A stretch of 39,884 nt of DNA from Planococcus sp. CAU13 (GTDB lineage: Bacteria > Bacillota > Bacilli > Bacillales_A > Planococcaceae): the NCBI RefSeq assembly GCF_000775575.1, contig NZ_JRGN01000178.1, forward strand, positions 1-39,884, in the 5' to 3' direction. The translations under genes were made by a program, and so were the position numbers. This document shows positions 32,133-39,803 of the stretch, one piece after another. Under the pieces are notes generated by a model. It was not told the origin of the DNA. It saw nothing but the letters and a program-made list of their open reading frames with translations, and made no database searches. Position 1 is the stretch's first letter; each line of letters starts with the position of its first letter.

Positions 32133-33146
32133 TTGGTGAAAAAGTTCGAAGACGAAGTTATGCAGGCAATGAACAAAATGTTCGAAGATGAAATGAAGAA
32201 AGTGAATGATATGCTGGAGAAGGAATTGCTCATTTCGCTTATTGGCGAAGTGAACGCAGGAAAATCTTCCACCGTAAACAGAATCATCGGGGAAGACATT
32301 GCCAGCACGAATCCAATGCCGGGTGAAACGGTCAGTGTCGACCCTTATAATATGCGTGGACTCGAAAACATTAAATTTATGGATACACCGGGCTTGAACG
32401 ACCCCAATGATGAAAATCCGAAAAAGACGCTGGAGTTCGTCCAGAAGTCGGACGTTGTGCTGTTTTTTCTGAATGCTGCAGGTACGGTATTCTCAGACAG
32501 TGAAAAGGAAAAATTCACGGCAATCGAGAAAAACAACAAAGATATTTTAATCGTGCTGAACAAAATCGATGCAGCCGAAAACATTCCTTCCCTTATCCAA
32601 TTCGTCAAAAGCCATACAAACAATAAATACAAAGTGATTCCGATTTCCTCGAAGACGGGCGAAAACCTGGAAGACTTGAAGCGGGAAATTCTTGTGATCC
32701 TCGAAAAAAAAGGTAAAGACCTGCTTTTTGCCAAAAGCATGAAAGAAAAATCCGCTGCTGCGACGAGGTGGATCGTCGGCGCCGGCGTATCGGCCGGCAT
32801 CATCGGGGCATCGCCCATTCCGGGATCGGACGTCGTGCCGCTGACATCGCTTCAAGTGGGTCTGATTATCCGTCTTTCTAAACTGTACGATAAGCCCTTA
32901 ACGAAAAAAGCGGCGAAAGATATGATCGTCATCACGGCTACCCAGACGGTGGGCCATACGATTTACAGACAGGCGCTGAAATTCATTCCGGGAGCAGGAT
33001 CCATAATTGGCGGTACAGTGGCAACAGCCATGACGGTAGCACTTGGGTATGGAGTGAAATATGCATATGAAAATAATATCGCCATCGACTACGATCTTAT
33101 CGGCGACCTGTTCAATAAATACAAGCAAAAGGCGACGAAAGCCTGA
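32133..33146 (+). CDS. Membrane-associated GTPase, dynamin/Era-like with hydrophobic C-terminal domain
   Basis: 337 aa protein. A helical N-terminus (1-32) precedes the G domain: GEVNAGKSS (38-46), switch Thr in PGETVS, DTPGLND (84-90) and NKID (143-146). Residues 215-325 are a glycine-rich hydrophobic domain (GAGVSAGIIGASPIPGSDVVPL, then KFIPGAGSIIGGTVATAMTVALGYG) of the DUF697/YcjF type, likely to insert into or sit on the membrane. Function unknown. The TTG at 32133 has GAGGAGG with 9 nt spacing; the frame start at 32115 is that ribosome binding site. TATAAT at 32094-32099 is a likely -10, without a good -35. Confidence 0.85.
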   Translation: MVKKFEDEVMQAMNKMFEDEMKKVNDMLEKELLISLIGEVNAGKSSTVNRIIGEDIASTNPMPGETVSVDPYNMRGLENIKFMDTPGLNDPNDENPKKTLEFVQKSDVVLFFLNAAGTVFSDSEKEKFTAIEKNNKDILIVLNKIDAAENIPSLIQFVKSHTNNKYKVIPISSKTGENLEDLKREILVILEKKGKDLLFAKSMKEKSAAATRWIVGAGVSAGIIGASPIPGSDVVPLTSLQVGLIIRLSKLYDKPLTKKAAKDMIVITATQTVGHTIYRQALKFIPGAGSIIGGTVATAMTVALGYGVKYAYENNIAIDYDLIGDLFNKYKQKATKA

Positions 33147-33153
33147 CGTTTCG

Positions 33154-33181
33154 AGCCGCTCAGCTTTGAGTGGCTTTTTTA
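33154..33181 (+). terminator. Terminator after the GTPase gene
   Basis: GCCGCTCA (33155-33162) and TGAGTGGC (33167-33174) with one G-U pair and a four-base loop, then TTTTTT. Confidence 0.88.
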
Positions 33182-33211
33182 TCATTGTCCTGAAGGCAAA
33201 GGAGGCAAGAG

Positions 33212-33892
33212 ATGCATATATTAGTAGTCGAAGACAATCCTAGCGTCAGTTCGATGCTGGAATTATTTTTTTCGAAAGAAGGGATCACCGGTGATTTTGC
33301 TTTTGACGGAATCGAAGGATTCGATAAATATCAGCAAAACGACTATGATCTGCTGATCCTGGACTGGATGCTGCCTGGACTGGACGGCATCGCCCTTTGC
33401 CAAAAAATCCGTGAGCAGGGAGATCAGGTCCCCATTATCATGCTGACCGCAAAAGACAGCGACTCTGACCAGGTGATCGGTTTTGAAATGGGTGCAGATG
33501 ATTATGTGACAAAACCTTTCAGCCCATTGACGCTGATGGCGCGGATCAAAGCAGTCACCAGACGGGCACATAAAGAGGAAAAGAATGACGACAAAATACA
33601 GACAGCGCATTTTACTGTAAATAAAACCACGAGGGAAGTACAAATTGATGAGGCCACCGCAGATAACCTCACACCGAAAGAATATGATCTGCTTGTTTTT
33701 CTGCTGCAGCATCCGAAGCAGGTATTCAGCCGCGAGCAATTGCTTGAAAGAGTGTGGGGCTACCAATTCTATGGAGATGAACGGACGGTCGATGTGCACA
33801 TCAAAAGAATCCGCAAGAAAATAACGGGCGGCGAAAAGTATTTCCATACCGTTTGGGGAGTTGGCTATAAATTTGAAGAACCGGCGGATTAA
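33212..33892 (+). CDS. yclJ: OmpR-family response regulator, YclJ-like
   Basis: 226 aa two-component response regulator. The receiver has acidic residues at 7-8 (VVEDN), phospho-acceptor Asp51 (LLILDWMLPG), a Thr in MLTAKD and Lys101 in TKPFSP. A linker follows, then a winged helix (about 130-226) with the recognition part GYQFYGDERTVDVHIKRIRKK and the typical GVGYKF ending. The stretch TAKDSDSDQVIGFEMGADDYVTKPFSPLTL agrees with B. subtilis YclJ as I recall it. AAAGGAGG precedes the ATG. The kinase gene overlaps its 3' end. YclJK in B. subtilis is induced by oxygen limitation through ResDE. Confidence 0.88.
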   Translation: MHILVVEDNPSVSSMLELFFSKEGITGDFAFDGIEGFDKYQQNDYDLLILDWMLPGLDGIALCQKIREQGDQVPIIMLTAKDSDSDQVIGFEMGADDYVTKPFSPLTLMARIKAVTRRAHKEEKNDDKIQTAHFTVNKTTREVQIDEATADNLTPKEYDLLVFLLQHPKQVFSREQLLERVWGYQFYGDERTVDVHIKRIRKKITGGEKYFHTVWGVGYKFEEPAD

Positions 33893-35273
33893 TTATTTTT
33901 ATCAATTGATGGGAAGCCACCTCAGCATTCTGCTGATCTCTTTTATGATTCTCAGTCTCCTGTTTGTCCGGTTTGTCGAAGAATTCGCCTATGAGGATAA
34001 AGTGCAGGAACTCGAAAGTTATGGCCAGCAGATATTGGCCGAACTGGAAGGCCCGCGACCTGCAGCCAATCTGGAGCAATATGTCTCCATTCTGCAGGCG
34101 CAGAACATTAATTTCATCGTCTTTGACCAGCAAAGCCGTATTCTGTATCCGATATCGGAAGCATTTCCGCCGGTCGCTTTGACCCGGGAGGAATGGAATG
34201 TGATCGAGCGGGGTGAAACACTCATCGTTAACCGGGATGTGGAGCGGTTCGAAGATACCGTGACATTTGTCGCTTTGCCGTATGTTGCCGGCAGCCGGCT
34301 GGTCGGCGGGGTGCTGCTTGCTTCGCCTGTCAGCGGCACAAGTGAGATGATCTTTGAATTGAACCGGACATTGCTGACAGCGATGCTGGCGGCATTGGTG
34401 ATCGCGCTGCTGCTCAGTTATCTGCTGTCCAAATTGCATGTCAGCCGATTGCAAAGAATGCGCAAAGCGACAGCCATGGTCAGCGAAGGTAATTACGACG
34501 TGACATTGCCCCCATCCGGCAGGGATGAATTTGGGGACCTTGCCAAAGACTTCAACAATATGACAGCAAAACTTCGCGAATCCAATGAAGAAATCGAACG
34601 GCTCGAAAATCGCCGTCGCCAGTTCATGGCGGATGTCTCCCACGAAATGAGGACCCCTTTGACGACGATTGCCGGGATCATCGAAGGGCTCCGAAGCAAT
34701 ATGATCGAAGAGGAACAGCGTGAAAAAGGCATGAACCTTGTAAGAGAAGAAACGAAAAGGCTGATGCGCCTCGTCAATGAAAATCTTGATTATGAGAGAA
34801 TCCGATCCAATCAGGTCACTTTGCTGAAAGAAACGGTGGAAACACAGGAATTGCTGGAAATTATAAAAGAGCATATGGAGTTTCTCGCTGCAGAAAAAGG
34901 CAATGTTATCAAGATTGATGCAGAGCCCGGTCAGCAGGTTATTGTCGATATGGACCGGATCATTCAAGTCCTTACCAATATCGTGAAAAACAGCATTCAA
35001 TTTACGGAAAATGGTGAAATTCGATTAATATCCTTTTCAGAACCGGGGTATTCGGTGATTCGGGTGGAAGATACCGGCACCGGCATCGATGTGAAGGAGA
35101 TTGATATGATCTGGCGCAGGTTTTTCAAATCCGACGTCTCAAGAGGCACCGGACAATTCGGCCTCGGCCTGTCGATCGTCAAGCAGCTGGTGGAACTTCA
35201 CGGAGGCGATATCCGGGTGGAGAGTGAGAAAGGGAAAGGCACAGCCTTCATCATCCGGCTGCCGATTGAATAA
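33873..35273 (+). CDS. yclK: Sensor histidine kinase, YclK-like
   Basis: About 466 aa membrane kinase. TM1 lies about residues 14-33, a ~130 residue extracellular sensor domain follows, TM2 about 165-186, then HAMP, HisKA with the phospho-His257 in MADVSHEMRTPL, and HATPase with NIVKNSIQFT (N box), VEDTGTGID (G1) and GQFGLGLSIVKQLVELHGG (G2). It overlaps the regulator gene, so translation is coupled. The start is uncertain: TTG 33873 gives a basic cytosolic MKNRR before TM1 and has GGGGAG 12 nt upstream; TTG 33861 and ATG 33909 are alternatives. Confidence 0.88.
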   Translation: MKNRRINYFYQLMGSHLSILLISFMILSLLFVRFVEEFAYEDKVQELESYGQQILAELEGPRPAANLEQYVSILQAQNINFIVFDQQSRILYPISEAFPPVALTREEWNVIERGETLIVNRDVERFEDTVTFVALPYVAGSRLVGGVLLASPVSGTSEMIFELNRTLLTAMLAALVIALLLSYLLSKLHVSRLQRMRKATAMVSEGNYDVTLPPSGRDEFGDLAKDFNNMTAKLRESNEEIERLENRRRQFMADVSHEMRTPLTTIAGIIEGLRSNMIEEEQREKGMNLVREETKRLMRLVNENLDYERIRSNQVTLLKETVETQELLEIIKEHMEFLAAEKGNVIKIDAEPGQQVIVDMDRIIQVLTNIVKNSIQFTENGEIRLISFSEPGYSVIRVEDTGTGIDVKEIDMIWRRFFKSDVSRGTGQFGLGLSIVKQLVELHGGDIRVESEKGKGTAFIIRLPIE

Positions 35274-35276
35274 CAG

Positions 35277-35310
35277 CGCAAAAGCGAAGAAACCCGCTTT
35301 TGCGTTTTTA
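35277..35310 (+). terminator. Terminator after yclK
   Basis: CGCAAAAGCG (35277-35286) and CGCTTTTGCG (35295-35304), a perfect 10 bp stem, then TTTTT. Confidence 0.92.
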
Positions 35311-35360
35311 TTTCGGCTGTTTTATTGCAATTGAAACTTTCCATTTTCTTTAATGCTTCG

Positions 35361-35392
35361 GTCATAGTTTGTTCATAATTGCCTGCTATTCT
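35361..35392 (+). promoter_or_regulatory. htrA promoter with tandem response-regulator-like repeat
   Basis: Two direct half-sites, TCATAGTTT (35362-35370) and TTCATAATT (35372-35380), lie 11 bp apart, the one-helical-turn spacing typical of OmpR-family dimers. An extended -10, TGCTATTCT (35384-35392), follows a few bases later, so the repeat covers the -35 region, as expected for direct activation. The repeat resembles the double TTCATA-N-TTT pattern I recall for YclJ (16 of 18 fixed positions); that memory needs checking. Confidence 0.6.
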
Positions 35393-35472
35393 TTATTTAA
35401 CGGCAAAGAGTAAATACCTTTTATTGCCTGAAGTACGGAGCGCTTCAAAATAATGATCCAGGAGGGAAAAAT

Positions 35473-36660
35473 ATGGGCTATTATAATTCACCAGAACCGA
35501 AGAGAAGAAATAAAGGGAATTTCATTTCAGGGTTTTCAGGAATTTTGGCGGGAGCCGTTCTTGCTGGAGTGGTGCTGCCCGGATTTACAGATTCGGAACA
35601 GGGGTTCAGCGTTGATACACAGCAAGTGGAGAACGTCAGCGGAGTGGAAAGTGTCTCAACGGTTGTATCCACTGATGTAACAAAAATTGTGGAAGAGACA
35701 TCTCCGGCAGTGGTCGGCGTATCCAATCTGCAGGCTGCGCAGCAAAACCCTTTTATCCAGAACACAGGCGGTGAGCCTCAGGAAGCTGGAGCCGGCTCAG
35801 GGGTTTTCTATAAAATCGAGGGCGATTTCGCCTATATCGTCACCAATAACCATGTGGTTGAAGGAGCAGACCAGGTGACTGTCACGTTGGACGACGGCAC
35901 TGAACTTGACGCGGAAGTGCTCGGCACGGACATCTGGACCGACCTGGCCGTACTGAAAACAGCTTCTGACAATATTGAAGCTGTTGCAGAATTTGGAGAC
36001 TCCTCTGTCCTGAGAGCCGGCGAACCGGTCATTGCCATCGGGAATCCTCTCGGCCTGCAGTTTTCAGGCTCAGTGACGACGGGTGTCATTTCAGGAACAG
36101 AACGTTCAATACCGATTGATATCAATAAAGATGGAACAGAAGACTGGCAGGCAGAAGTCCTGCAGACGGATGCCGCCATTAACCCCGGAAACAGCGGTGG
36201 CGCCTTGATCAACAGTGCGGGCCAATTGATCGGCATCAATTCGATGAAAATTGCCCAGGCCTCAGTTGAAGGAATCGGTTTGGCGATTCCGATCAATTCT
36301 GCTATCCCGATCATCGAAGATTTGGAGACAAAAGGTCAAGTTGAACGTCCGACACTCGGCGTATCCATTTTGGATCTGCAAAATGTGCCTGCACCCGCCA
36401 AGCAAAATGAATTGGGTCTGCCGGCTGAAGTGGAAAAAGGCGCAATCGTTTCCTCTGTGGCCGAAGGGTCCGGCGCAGACACAGCCGGTTTGAAGCAATA
36501 CGATGTAATTGTTGGCATGGATGAAGATGAAATTGGGTCCGTTCTCGAGCTTCGCCAGTATCTCTATACAAAAGCTGAAGTCGGGGACACGATAACGGTT
36601 GAATTTTATCGCGGGTCGGAATTGATGGAAGCACAAGTTGAATTGACAGAAGGCTTATAA
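35473..36660 (+). CDS. htrA: HtrA-like membrane-anchored serine protease
   Basis: 395 aa quality-control protease acting outside the membrane. A short cytosolic start (1-17), one transmembrane anchor (about 18-37), a linker rich in Val/Ser, then a trypsin-like domain with catalytic His127 (TNNHVVEGA), Asp157 (TDLAVLK) and Ser241 (NPGNSGGAL), and a C-terminal PDZ domain from about 295 (GVSILDLQN..GAIVSSVAEGSGADTAGL). In B. subtilis HtrA and HtrB are controlled by CssRS; here the neighbour is a YclJK-like pair. AGGAGGG precedes the ATG. Monocistronic. Confidence 0.95.
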   Translation: MGYYNSPEPKRRNKGNFISGFSGILAGAVLAGVVLPGFTDSEQGFSVDTQQVENVSGVESVSTVVSTDVTKIVEETSPAVVGVSNLQAAQQNPFIQNTGGEPQEAGAGSGVFYKIEGDFAYIVTNNHVVEGADQVTVTLDDGTELDAEVLGTDIWTDLAVLKTASDNIEAVAEFGDSSVLRAGEPVIAIGNPLGLQFSGSVTTGVISGTERSIPIDINKDGTEDWQAEVLQTDAAINPGNSGGALINSAGQLIGINSMKIAQASVEGIGLAIPINSAIPIIEDLETKGQVERPTLGVSILDLQNVPAPAKQNELGLPAEVEKGAIVSSVAEGSGADTAGLKQYDVIVGMDEDEIGSVLELRQYLYTKAEVGDTITVEFYRGSELMEAQVELTEGL

Positions 36661-36680
36661 ATTTGATAACCAGCCATTAC

Positions 36681-36709
36681 AAAAGCACTCCCGCTGAGGA
36701 GTGCTTTTT
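36681..36709 (+). terminator. Terminator after htrA
   Basis: AAAAGCACTCC (36681-36691) and GGAGTGCTTTT (36698-36708) with a six-base loop and a T run. Confidence 0.92.
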
Positions 36710-36740
36710 ATCGTCCATTAAATTTGGTGATGCAGACGCA

Positions 36741-36959
36741 TCAGTTCATCAGCCCGAACATATCGGAGGCGATCCCCACTATCAGAATGATGAGTACGAT
36801 GACTACAAATATCGCCACGCCTACTTTGATTTTATTCATTTCCTTTACTCTCGGTTCCTGCAGACCTTCTTTTTGCTCAGGCGGATTGTCTATATCTTCA
36901 GTACTTTTTCGCATATAATCTTTGCGCTCTTGTGGTTCGTTATTATTTTTCTCGCTCAC
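36741..36959 (-). CDS. Small tail-anchored membrane protein, unknown function
   Basis: 72 aa protein. The first ~42 residues are hydrophilic and charged (NNNEPQERKDYMRKSTEDID..PPEQKEG); residues about 45-66 form one transmembrane helix (VGVAIFVVIVLIILIVGIA), leaving a very short end. The GTG start has AGGAGGT with 8 nt spacing. I know no family. A sigma-B-like promoter lies directly upstream and overlaps the end of the DJ-1 gene, so it can be made alone or together with it. Confidence 0.75.
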   Translation of the reverse strand: MSEKNNNEPQERKDYMRKSTEDIDNPPEQKEGLQEPRVKEMNKIKVGVAIFVVIVLIILIVGIASDMFGLMN

Positions 36960-36995
36960 AATAAATACCTCCTGTTCACTGTATTTACTCTGTCC

Positions 36996-37021
36996 ATACC
37001 CTTTGAAAGAGGTGCTTAATC
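36996..37021 (-). promoter_or_regulatory. Sigma-B promoter of the tail-anchored protein gene
   Basis: On the minus strand GATTAA (37016-37021), 14 nt spacer, GGGTAT (36996-37001). The -35 overlaps the stop codon of the DJ-1 gene. Confidence 0.65.
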
Positions 37022-37720
37022 AAAATACTTCTCTTCCTGTTCGAGTTCACGGCGTGTCAGAGCTTTCGCCAGTTCCCTGCCGAAAAGTTCAGATGACTGA
37101 GGATCGCGGCCAGTCAGGATGCGTTCATTTGCCCAAACGGCGTATTGGTCCTGGTCTTCAGCTTTCGAGTAATTGGCGACTTTCGAAAGCTCGTCTTCCA
37201 GGCTGAACGGCAGCAAGCCGCGCACTTCTTCCGGCTCTTTGTCATTCGGATAGCCGGTTACATCCAGACCTTCCAGCAAAGGCCGCCCTTCCTTCGTTTT
37301 TGTAAATACCAGCGGAGCGGGGCCGTGGCAGACGGCGGATATGATGCCGCCAAGTTCGTAGACGATGTTGATCATATTATGGAGTTCTTCGCTATGGGCA
37401 AGGTCAAACATTGCGCCATGTCCTCCCACGATGAAAATAGCATCGTAATCGCTCGCTTTGACATCCACCAGCGGCGTTGTTTTATCGGCGATTCCGGACT
37501 CGTATAATTTTTTGTATTTCCCTTCAGGATCATATTCCTCTGAAATACTGAGCGGGTCGACCACCGGTTTGCCTCCCAGCAAAGAAGCGATCCCAACGGT
37601 ATGGCCTTCTTTTTCAAGTTCCATTGCAGGAGCGAATAATTCTTCCGCCCACCATCCTGTAACGTAATTGTTCTCTTCATCTGCGTATCCGCCTGAAAGT
37701 ACAGCCAACACTTTTGCCAT
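37016..37720 (-). CDS. DJ-1/PfpI-family protein (Hsp31-like)
   Basis: 234 aa cytoplasmic protein of the class I glutamine amidotransferase-like fold. The nucleophile Cys131 lies in the elbow SAVCHGPA with His132, and Glu27 in WWAEELFAP completes the Hsp31-type set. FIVGGHGAMFDL (96-107) is the typical loop. Relatives act as chaperones, glyoxalases or deglycases under stress; the choice is open. GAGGAGG precedes the ATG. Its sigma-B-like promoter is back to back with that of the repeat-protein/catalase operon. Confidence 0.88.
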   Translation of the reverse strand: MAKVLAVLSGGYADEENNYVTGWWAEELFAPAMELEKEGHTVGIASLLGGKPVVDPLSISEEYDPEGKYKKLYESGIADKTTPLVDVKASDYDAIFIVGGHGAMFDLAHSEELHNMINIVYELGGIISAVCHGPAPLVFTKTKEGRPLLEGLDVTGYPNDKEPEEVRGLLPFSLEDELSKVANYSKAEDQDQYAVWANERILTGRDPQSSELFGRELAKALTRRELEQEEKYFD

Positions 37721-37760
37721 GCTTTTTCCTCCTCAGCTTTTGAACTGTCTATTTCTTCAT

Positions 37761-37785
37761 TTACCCGAAGGTGCAATACTGAAAC
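37761..37785 (-). promoter_or_regulatory. Sigma-B promoter of the DJ-1 gene
   Basis: On the minus strand GTTTCA (37780-37785), 13 nt spacer, GGGTAA (37761-37766), 41 nt before the start codon. Confidence 0.65.
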
Positions 37786-37824
37786 AATCATTGTCAAAAT
37801 AGTGTCTCGTTATCAAATGACTAT

Positions 37825-37849
37825 GTTTTATTTGAGCTTATGGGGGTAA
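37825..37849 (+). promoter_or_regulatory. Sigma-B promoter of the repeat-protein/catalase operon
   Basis: GTTTTA (37825-37830), 13 nt spacer, GGGTAA (37844-37849), 41 nt before the ATG of the repeat protein. Manganese catalase YdbD of B. subtilis is also sigma-B controlled. Confidence 0.72.
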
Positions 37850-37889
37850 TCATAAGATGTATGTAAAATTTTTGAAGGAGGAGGCCAAG

Positions 37890-38204
37890 ATGACTGAAAA
37901 GAACAGTGAGCGCAATCTCGATCCGGAAAGAATGGAACAAAACGAAGAGAACGGTACAGCCGGCACGAACGACTTTAATGCCGGTGGAAATGATTCCGAT
38001 TATGACGGCGGACACCCGAAAGACAGCCAGCCGGATAGTGACGGCCGCATCGATAATGGCGAAGAATATGCCAGACGTCAGCATGGCAAAGATGAAATTG
38101 ACACGAGTTCATTTAATGCAGGCGGAAACGACTCGGATTATGACGGTGGCCATCCGGCAGACAGTTCAAGTAACAGTGAAGGAAAGATTGACTCTGAAAA
38201 ATAA
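37890..38204 (+). CDS. Hydrophilic stress protein with a duplicated 27-residue motif
   Basis: 104 aa, very acidic and polar, no cysteine and no transmembrane segment; probably disordered, like the hydrophilic stress protein GsiB though without its sequence. A 27-residue unit starting FNAGGNDSDYDGGHP occurs at residues 29-55 and 75-101; 15 residues are identical at the start and SEGKID / SDGRID end the copies. The repeats differ at many third codon positions while the protein is kept, which points to selection. Asp/Asn/Gly-rich GGNDSDYDGG could bind calcium or manganese. GGAGGAGG gives the start at 37890. Manganese catalase follows after 26 nt. Confidence 0.82.
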   Translation: MTEKNSERNLDPERMEQNEENGTAGTNDFNAGGNDSDYDGGHPKDSQPDSDGRIDNGEEYARRQHGKDEIDTSSFNAGGNDSDYDGGHPADSSSNSEGKIDSEK

Positions 38205-38230
38205 TTAAAATATGACAGGAGAGTGTGCCA

Positions 38231-39052
38231 ATGTTTTTCCATAGAAAAGAGCTGCAATATCATGCAAAACCCGAGTCTCCAGATCCGGTGTTCGCAAAAC
38301 AGGTTCAAGAATTGATAGGCGGGCAATTCGGTGAAATGTCAGTGGCAATGCAATACTTATTCCAGGGTTGGAACACAAGAGGCAATGAAAAATACCGTGA
38401 CCTTTTGATGGATACAGGATCCCAGGAGCTTGGGCATATTGAGATGCTCGCTACATTGGTAGCCAGACTATTGGAAGGTGCCCCGGTCTATGAACAGGAA
38501 AAAGCAGCGGCTGATCCAGTTGTCGGCGCGATCATGGGCGGCATGAATCCGCAGCATGCCATCGTACATGGTTTGGGAGCGTCTCCGAAAGACAGCAACG
38601 GAGTTCCATGGAATTCAGGATATATTATTTCCAGCGGTAACCTTCTGGCTGATTTCCGCGCGAATGTCAATGCCGAGTCTCAAGGGCGCCTGCAAGTAGC
38701 ACGCCTCTATAGCATGACAGATGACAGAGGCGTAAAAGATCTGTTCTCTTTCCTGATTGCCAGAGACACGATGCACCAAAACCAGTGGCTTGCAGCCATC
38801 AAGGAAATGGAAGCCAAAGAAGGCGTCATCGTTCCTTCAACTTTGCCGCCTGAATGGGAAGCGAAAGAACATTCGCATGTCCTGTACACGAATCCAGAAA
38901 CAAGCACGGCTTCACAACTGGATTTCCTGAATCACCCAGCTCCGGATGGCGGAACATTTACAGTGGAAGCCGCCAAGCCATTCGGCGAAGCTCCAATGCT
39001 GAAACCGGCACCTCCGCAAGCACACAATACGCTGCCGGGTGAAAATGATTAA
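38231..39052 (+). CDS. Manganese (non-haem) catalase
   Basis: 273 aa dimanganese enzyme that breaks hydrogen peroxide into water and oxygen. The four-helix bundle ligands are in GGQFGEMSVAMQY (about 31-43), GSQELGHIEML (about 63-73), the later NAESQGRLQVARL and RDTMHQNQWLAAI. The C-terminal tail after ~230 is Pro-rich, as in YdbD/YjqC-type enzymes. AGGAG is 9 nt before the ATG. Second gene of a sigma-B type operon and the likely source of peroxide resistance of this cluster. Confidence 0.94.
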   Translation: MFFHRKELQYHAKPESPDPVFAKQVQELIGGQFGEMSVAMQYLFQGWNTRGNEKYRDLLMDTGSQELGHIEMLATLVARLLEGAPVYEQEKAAADPVVGAIMGGMNPQHAIVHGLGASPKDSNGVPWNSGYIISSGNLLADFRANVNAESQGRLQVARLYSMTDDRGVKDLFSFLIARDTMHQNQWLAAIKEMEAKEGVIVPSTLPPEWEAKEHSHVLYTNPETSTASQLDFLNHPAPDGGTFTVEAAKPFGEAPMLKPAPPQAHNTLPGEND

Positions 39053-39063
39053 GAATCAATCGG

Positions 39064-39090
39064 GCCTCTTTTTCGAAAGAGGCTCTTTTT
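39064..39090 (+). terminator. Terminator after the catalase gene
   Basis: GCCTCTTT (39064-39071) and AAAGAGGC (39076-39083) closed by a TTCG tetraloop, then TCTTTTT. It separates the catalase from the DUF2071 gene. Confidence 0.9.
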
Positions 39091-39107
39091 AATGGAAGGT
39101 GAAGCGG

Positions 39108-39803
39108 ATGACCAGAAAAATGTGGATGATGACTCAGACGTGGAAGAACCTTTTGTTTCTGCACTGGCCGGTCGATCCGAAAAAATTGCTGCCACACATT
39201 CCTAGTGAACTGGAGCTCGATCTGTATGACAATAAGGCCTGGATAGGGATTGTGCTGTTCAAGGCACTGGGAACCCGGCCGAGATTTCTGCCGCCGATAC
39301 CCGGTTCGGCAAATTTCCTTGAAGTGAATGTGAGGACGTATGTCCGGTACAAGGGGAAAAGTGGCGTCTACTTTTTCAGTTTGGATGCAAGCAGCAGAGC
39401 CGCAGTGGAAGCTGCTTCATTTGGAGGGTTTCTGCCATACCGAAAAGCGGATATGTCTTTCCGAAGAAATAAAGAACACATCCAGTTTGAAAGCCGGGTT
39501 GTTGAAAAAGAGGCTGCAGCAGAGCACATCTCTCTCCGCTACCAGGTTTCTGTGCAGCAGGCAGTTTCGACGCCACTTGAACGATGGCTGACGGAACGTT
39601 ATTGTCTCTGGACAAAACCGGGCCAGTATTTAATGCGGCTGGATATCGTACATGAACCGTGGAAACTGAGTTATGTTAAAGGAGAAATTACCGGCAACAC
39701 GATGGCACCGTATCTGGGTCGGAATTTCAGTGGCGGGAAGCCGATGGCGCATTACGCCGAAATGAAAAAGGTGCGCTTTTTTCCGCCGGCAGTTGAAAAG
39801 TGA
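39108..39803 (+). CDS. DUF2071 (YqjF-family) protein
   Basis: 231 aa cytoplasmic protein of the DUF2071 family. Typical pieces are LLFLHWPVDPKKLLPHIPSELELD at the N-terminus, WIGIVLFKALGTRPRFLPPIPGSANFLEVNVRTYV, then SLDASSRAAVEAASFGGFLPYRKADM. No activity is known; the fold is thought to resemble acetoacetate decarboxylase. Because the catalase terminator lies only 18 nt before the start, expression must come from read-through or an unseen promoter. ATG 39108 has GGAAGGTG upstream. Confidence 0.85.
   Translation: MTRKMWMMTQTWKNLLFLHWPVDPKKLLPHIPSELELDLYDNKAWIGIVLFKALGTRPRFLPPIPGSANFLEVNVRTYVRYKGKSGVYFFSLDASSRAAVEAASFGGFLPYRKADMSFRRNKEHIQFESRVVEKEAAAEHISLRYQVSVQQAVSTPLERWLTERYCLWTKPGQYLMRLDIVHEPWKLSYVKGEITGNTMAPYLGRNFSGGKPMAHYAEMKKVRFFPPAVEK

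Noticed and set aside
33801-35000. 399-codon minus-strand frame opposite the histidine kinase
   Set aside because: The plus strand encodes a complete kinase with all motifs; the antisense protein is His/Phe/Gln-rich without domains.
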